From NCBI GenBank assembly GCA_036736205.1, contig DAINMX010000043.1:1-35358 (forward strand): a DNA stretch of 35,358 bases, given 5' to 3'. The notes beneath the pieces were generated by a model. The model saw nothing but the letters and a program-made list of their open reading frames with translations. It was not told the DNA's origin and did not search any database. Origin of the DNA: XYA12-FULL-58-9 sp001798605. Lineage in GTDB: Bacteria; Myxococcota; XYA12-FULL-58-9. Made by a program: the position numbers and the translations under genes. Of this stretch, positions 32,687 to 35,358 are shown one piece after another. Positions within the stretch are counted from its first letter, which is position 1. Each line of letters begins with the position of its first letter.

Positions 32687-33298
32687 ATGTCGTCGATATT
32701 CCGCTTTGTGTCAGCGATTCCGACCGGCATCGGTCTTGTTGCGGTCGGCCTGTTCGCCCAGAGCTGCGGTGAAGCCAGTGTTGAGCTCGTTGATGAGGAG
32801 ACCGCCTACTACAGCATGCTGACTGGCGAGCAATGTGATCCGCAGGAAGCCACATTTCAAGAACGGGAAGACTCCCTCAACGATGGGCACAGCGGGGACG
32901 GAGCCGGTGGGGGCGATGGGTGTCAAGGTGACTGCACCGCGAATGCCGAGGGGGAAGCGGCCCGGGAGCAGTTGCGCGAGCAGCAGCGCCTCCAATGCGG
33001 ACCTCACTATTTCCATCGAGACGACTTCCCCCAACCTGGTTGCGATGGCGAAGGGTGTTGCCAGATCCGCATCGAGGACGTCGAGCAAGTGCAGAACCGG
33101 GAGAGAATTCAATGCCAATGCAGAGCTCGGTTTCAGGGCGAGATCGACAGTTCATCGTTGCCAGACTGCTGCGCCGATCGTCCCGAGCGCCAATGCGAAC
33201 CTGACGATGGGGTTAGCGAAGACGAACCTGCCCAAGACGAACCTGCCCAAGACGAACCTGCCCAAGACGAACCTGCCCAAGACGAAGAATCTGTGTAA
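32687..33298 (+). CDS. Small Cys-rich lipoprotein with DEPAQ tail
   Basis: 203 residues from ATG 32687; GGAGG five bases upstream decides it over the TTG at 32675. Hydrophobic N terminus ends LFAQSC (Cys27), a lipobox-like site with unusual Gln at -2, so lipidation is probable but not certain. The mature part is acidic with scattered Cys residues (CDPQE, GGDGCQGDC, QCGPHYFHRDDFPQPGCDGEGCCQI, QCQCRARF, PDCCADRP), likely disulfide-bonded outside the cell. The tail has four DEPAQ units and ends DEESV. No family recognised. Confidence 0.75.
   Translation: MSSIFRFVSAIPTGIGLVAVGLFAQSCGEASVELVDEETAYYSMLTGEQCDPQEATFQEREDSLNDGHSGDGAGGGDGCQGDCTANAEGEAAREQLREQQRLQCGPHYFHRDDFPQPGCDGEGCCQIRIEDVEQVQNRERIQCQCRARFQGEIDSSSLPDCCADRPERQCEPDDGVSEDEPAQDEPAQDEPAQDEPAQDEESV
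33221..33280 (+). repeat. Four perfect 15-nt repeats (DEPAQ)
   Basis: gacgaacctgcccaa four times with no mismatch, followed by gacgaagaatct. Perfect identity shows the array is recent and in frame. Confidence 0.95.
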
Positions 33299-33388
33299 TC
33301 GTCTGACTCCGGCGGCTTGTTGAACACGTCTGGAAGTTGACCTGCCATGCTCTGTGCAGAAAACGGGCTCGGCGCCAAGCGACGCCGG

Positions 33389-33404
33389 TCCTATTGTACT
33401 AGGA
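33389..33404. promoter_or_regulatory. Small palindrome upstream of the lipoprotein gene
   Basis: tcctattgtactagga has 5-bp arms around a six-base centre, about 155 bases before the ATG at 33558. It could be an operator, but the match is short. Confidence 0.2.
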
Positions 33405-33557
33405 CGCGATCCATTCGAGTTCATCGATCATCATACGGCCTCCGATTCATCAAAGACAGATTATGCTCTCCGACTCTTTCAACCAACACTTGCAGTACTT
33501 GTCCTGGTTATACTCGTAGGGATACCATTCGAGATTGGCGCAGCTGCAGGGGGAATC

Positions 33558-34571
33558 ATGTCGTTGGCATTGAGGGCAATGGTCGTCGTTTCACTGATTG
33601 GAGTTGGGTGTACCCAACAACAGAACCCCAATACGGAATACGGCCCAACAGCCATCGTTGGTGATTCTAGTGGCGATACCAACACCAGCGGTGACGCCAA
33701 CACGAGCGGCGACCTCGACCATACGATGTGCATTGCAGGCATTGACGGACTGGCAGCAGCAATATGTACGCGGTTGGTGACCGACGGTTATGCAACCCGA
33801 TGCGGATTGGACGAAACGCCATGTGAGGAAGAGGAAGAGGGTTGCCTATGGTTGGGCTTTCCCTCAACACAACCATCCGCGCAATGCATAACCGCTGGGC
33901 ACATCGATCCGCCGATAGACCTTGCAGCGCTATTCGCCGCGCTACCGTTCTTGCCACCTGAGGCGCAGGAGGCCATCACCGAAACCGGCACGTTTGAGTG
34001 GGGAGACCCGACCGTAGAAGGTACGCCGCATCTGGAGATCACTGTCGCGGATGGAGACTTTGATATCGACAGCGGACAGTCCGGAGAACCCGTGCCTTCT
34101 GCCGAGTACGACCGTGAGGATTCCGTGTATATCGAAGCGGCAAAGCCTTTACTCCCATACATGGGGATCCACCCAATGCAGACGAGGACGTTGGTTAATA
34201 AGACGGGCGTCTCCCAGGGTGGAGGGGGCACAAGTATAGCCTCTGCCTCCGTCAGAGTTTACAGGGTCATCAACGGCATCGGGACACACGATGATCAAAT
34301 GGTCATCAAATTCCGGGCCGACAATGGCGAGCTCAGCGAAATCTGGGGGGACTGGACACCCATCAACTACGGCGAGAGCCAGCTCGCGACCGACTTGTCT
34401 GTCCGTGAGATCATTGATGCCCTGATGCAGCGTTTGCTCGAAAAAGAGCTAACGAGCGTAAGTGGGATTAGCCTGAGTTACGCTGTCAAACAGAATGCGA
34501 ACGATGAGTACTATTTCGATCTGAATTTGTCGTTCCTTTCTGGAAGGTCGATCTTCGAAGTGGACATCTAG
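33558..34571 (+). CDS. Lipoprotein of unknown function
   Basis: 337 residues from the ATG at 33558 (MSLALRAMVVV), chosen because the preceding GGGGGA is a Shine-Dalgarno and it places a signal directly at the N terminus with SLIGVGC (Cys18) as the lipobox. An ATG at 33354 is open but would add a 68-residue lead without family features. Residues 20-60 have short GDTNTSGDANTSGDL repeats, a flexible tether. The body has two Cys pairs in the first half and a globular part from about 150 (EWGDPTVEGTPHLEITVADGD, VRVYRVINGIGTHDDQMV, YYFDLNLSFLSG). No known domain is recognised. Ends in FEVDI. Confidence 0.75.
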   Translation: MSLALRAMVVVSLIGVGCTQQQNPNTEYGPTAIVGDSSGDTNTSGDANTSGDLDHTMCIAGIDGLAAAICTRLVTDGYATRCGLDETPCEEEEEGCLWLGFPSTQPSAQCITAGHIDPPIDLAALFAALPFLPPEAQEAITETGTFEWGDPTVEGTPHLEITVADGDFDIDSGQSGEPVPSAEYDREDSVYIEAAKPLLPYMGIHPMQTRTLVNKTGVSQGGGGTSIASASVRVYRVINGIGTHDDQMVIKFRADNGELSEIWGDWTPINYGESQLATDLSVREIIDALMQRLLEKELTSVSGISLSYAVKQNANDEYYFDLNLSFLSGRSIFEVDI

Positions 34572-35358
34572 GGACGAAAAGCGGTGACGGCGATTCGGAT
34601 GTGCTCTCGGCATCGAGCGATGACGACAAGATCGCCTGGTATGAGAATCTGACCGCGGACGGGAATCCGGGCGTTTTTGCCACCCAACAGGTCATTACAA
34701 CCGCGGCTGATGGAGTGCTCTCGGTGTATGCCGCCGACCTCGATGGTGACGGTGACTTGGATGTGCTCTCGGCGTCATTTCATGACGACAAGATCGCGTG
34801 GTACGAGAATCTGGGAGACCCCTGCCCTCTCACTCCTGATGAACCGCTGTGTGACGACATTAACGAGTGTGAATAGGGTATGGACAACTGCGACCCATTG
34901 GTGGACTGCATCAATACTCCATACTCTTTTGCGTGCGGGTACTGCCCAAGTGGTTACGTCGACAGCTATCGCGACAGAACGCGTTGCGACGACATTGACG
35001 AGTGCGGAGACGGAACGCACAACTGCGATGCATTGGCAACCTGCACCAACAACCCCGGTTCATTCGCGTGTGGTGGTTGTCCCGCCGGATACGCAGATAC
35101 CAACAGCGATGGTACTCTGTGTGACGACATTGATGAATGCGCAGACCCTTTCACCTGCAACGCCAACGCCACATGCCAAAATTCAAATGGCGGCTTTGCT
35201 TGCATCTGCAACAACGGATTCGAAGGCGATGGCGAGACATGCTCAGTGATTGACGGTGCACCAACCGGCGGATGCTCATGCCGCGTGGATGAGTCTGGTG
35301 GTCGGCCATTCGCAATCGCTCTTTCAATGCTGACGCTCGGGTTGTTTCGCTGGCGTCG
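34508..35358 (+). pseudogene. Decapitated FG-GAP / EGF / MYXO-CTERM protein with internal stop
   Basis: In one frame, open from 34508 without a proper start, the codons give FG-GAP/VCBS repeats (GDGDSDVLSAS, DDDKIAWYENL twice, AADLDGDGDLDVLSAS), then DINECE and a TAG stop at 34874. The same frame continues GMDNCDPLVDC and three further calcium-binding EGF units (DIDEC, CNNGFEGDGETC), then GGCSCR and a hydrophobic stretch ending FRWR at the window edge, the pattern of a MYXO-CTERM sorting tail. A real protein of this type needs a signal peptide and more FG-GAP blades. The missing 5' part, the overlap with the preceding gene's 3' end and the TAG within an EGF unit mark a pseudogene; the right end may run past the window. 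Confidence 0.75.

Noticed and set aside
33354..33557. Extra N-terminal 68 codons of the lipoprotein at 33558
   Set aside because: A lipobox and Shine-Dalgarno fit the ATG at 33558; the extension would bury the signal.
1..35358. tRNA, rRNA, transposase or integrase genes
   Set aside because: None was recognised on reading either strand; small structured RNAs could be missed without a covariance search.

Overview
The window looks like a scaffold from an uncultured, high-GC, Gram-negative bacterium of the Myxococcota or a related deltaproteobacterial lineage. The evidence is a MYXO-CTERM-like tail at the right edge, cysteine-rich CGDG...EQCD repeats of the kind common in myxobacterial surface proteins, a DDDGDGQSDCDD motif, several EGF-rich or Cys-rich lipoproteins, and one outer-membrane protein ending in Phe. 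Three runs of exactly 100 N (9575-9674, 23021-23120, 27520-27619) are placeholder gaps. Coding frame and family length show that at least the first two are not literal lengths.

Layout. 1-9974: a secreted protein of unassigned family, pdxH (vitamin B6 oxidase), a transglutaminase-like protein, two divergent Cys-rich surface lipoproteins (the plus-strand one a 1303-residue EGF protein), and a gapped thymidine/pyrimidine-nucleoside phosphorylase. 9994-25615: a surface-polysaccharide locus. It holds an ABC exporter (wzm/wzt type), a membrane sulfatase-fold enzyme, a GNAT acetyltransferase, two GT2 glycosyltransferases, a GDP-perosamine-synthase-like aminotransferase, and a methyltransferase/coiled-coil/GT4 fusion, all on the minus strand. 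Reading rightward are a third GT2 and a GmhB-like heptose-bisphosphate phosphatase. A second sulfatase-fold protein interrupted by an (Asn-Glu)n hexanucleotide tract and rmlA complete the locus. 25829-35358: accessory material. It holds a 548-residue unknown, a 5'-truncated TPR protein, a frameshifted Cys-rich repeat gene, an SDR oxidoreductase, a membrane-anchored methyltransferase, a beta-barrel-like protein, two lipoproteins, and a decapitated FG-GAP/EGF/MYXO-CTERM pseudogene.

How it fits together. The minus-strand sugar genes are packed with 4-nt ATGA/TTGA/GTGA overlaps and look like one operon. It would make an amino-sugar glycan (probably from GDP-mannose via a GDP-4-keto-6-deoxymannose aminotransferase), assemble it with GT2/GT4 enzymes and export it through Wzm/Wzt. 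A 22-codon ORF just before wzm still has the ribosome site, start and NAD-binding ALITGITG motif of a GDP-mannose 4,6-dehydratase-like gene, and appears to be an internally deleted gmd.

The most interesting points are four. (1) The fusion protein joins a capping-type methyltransferase to a polymerising-type glycosyltransferase through six exact 21-residue coiled-coil repeats, which suggests a molecular ruler. (2) Frame-preserving tandem repeats of 6, 12, 15 and 63 nt occur inside at least six proteins. (3) The gmd relic sits beside its expected partner enzyme. (4) A set of broken genes (gmd, HEAT-repeat N terminus, FG-GAP/EGF, Cys-rich repeat) shows active decay in the accessory parts. All assignments come from reading the sequence; no database search was run.
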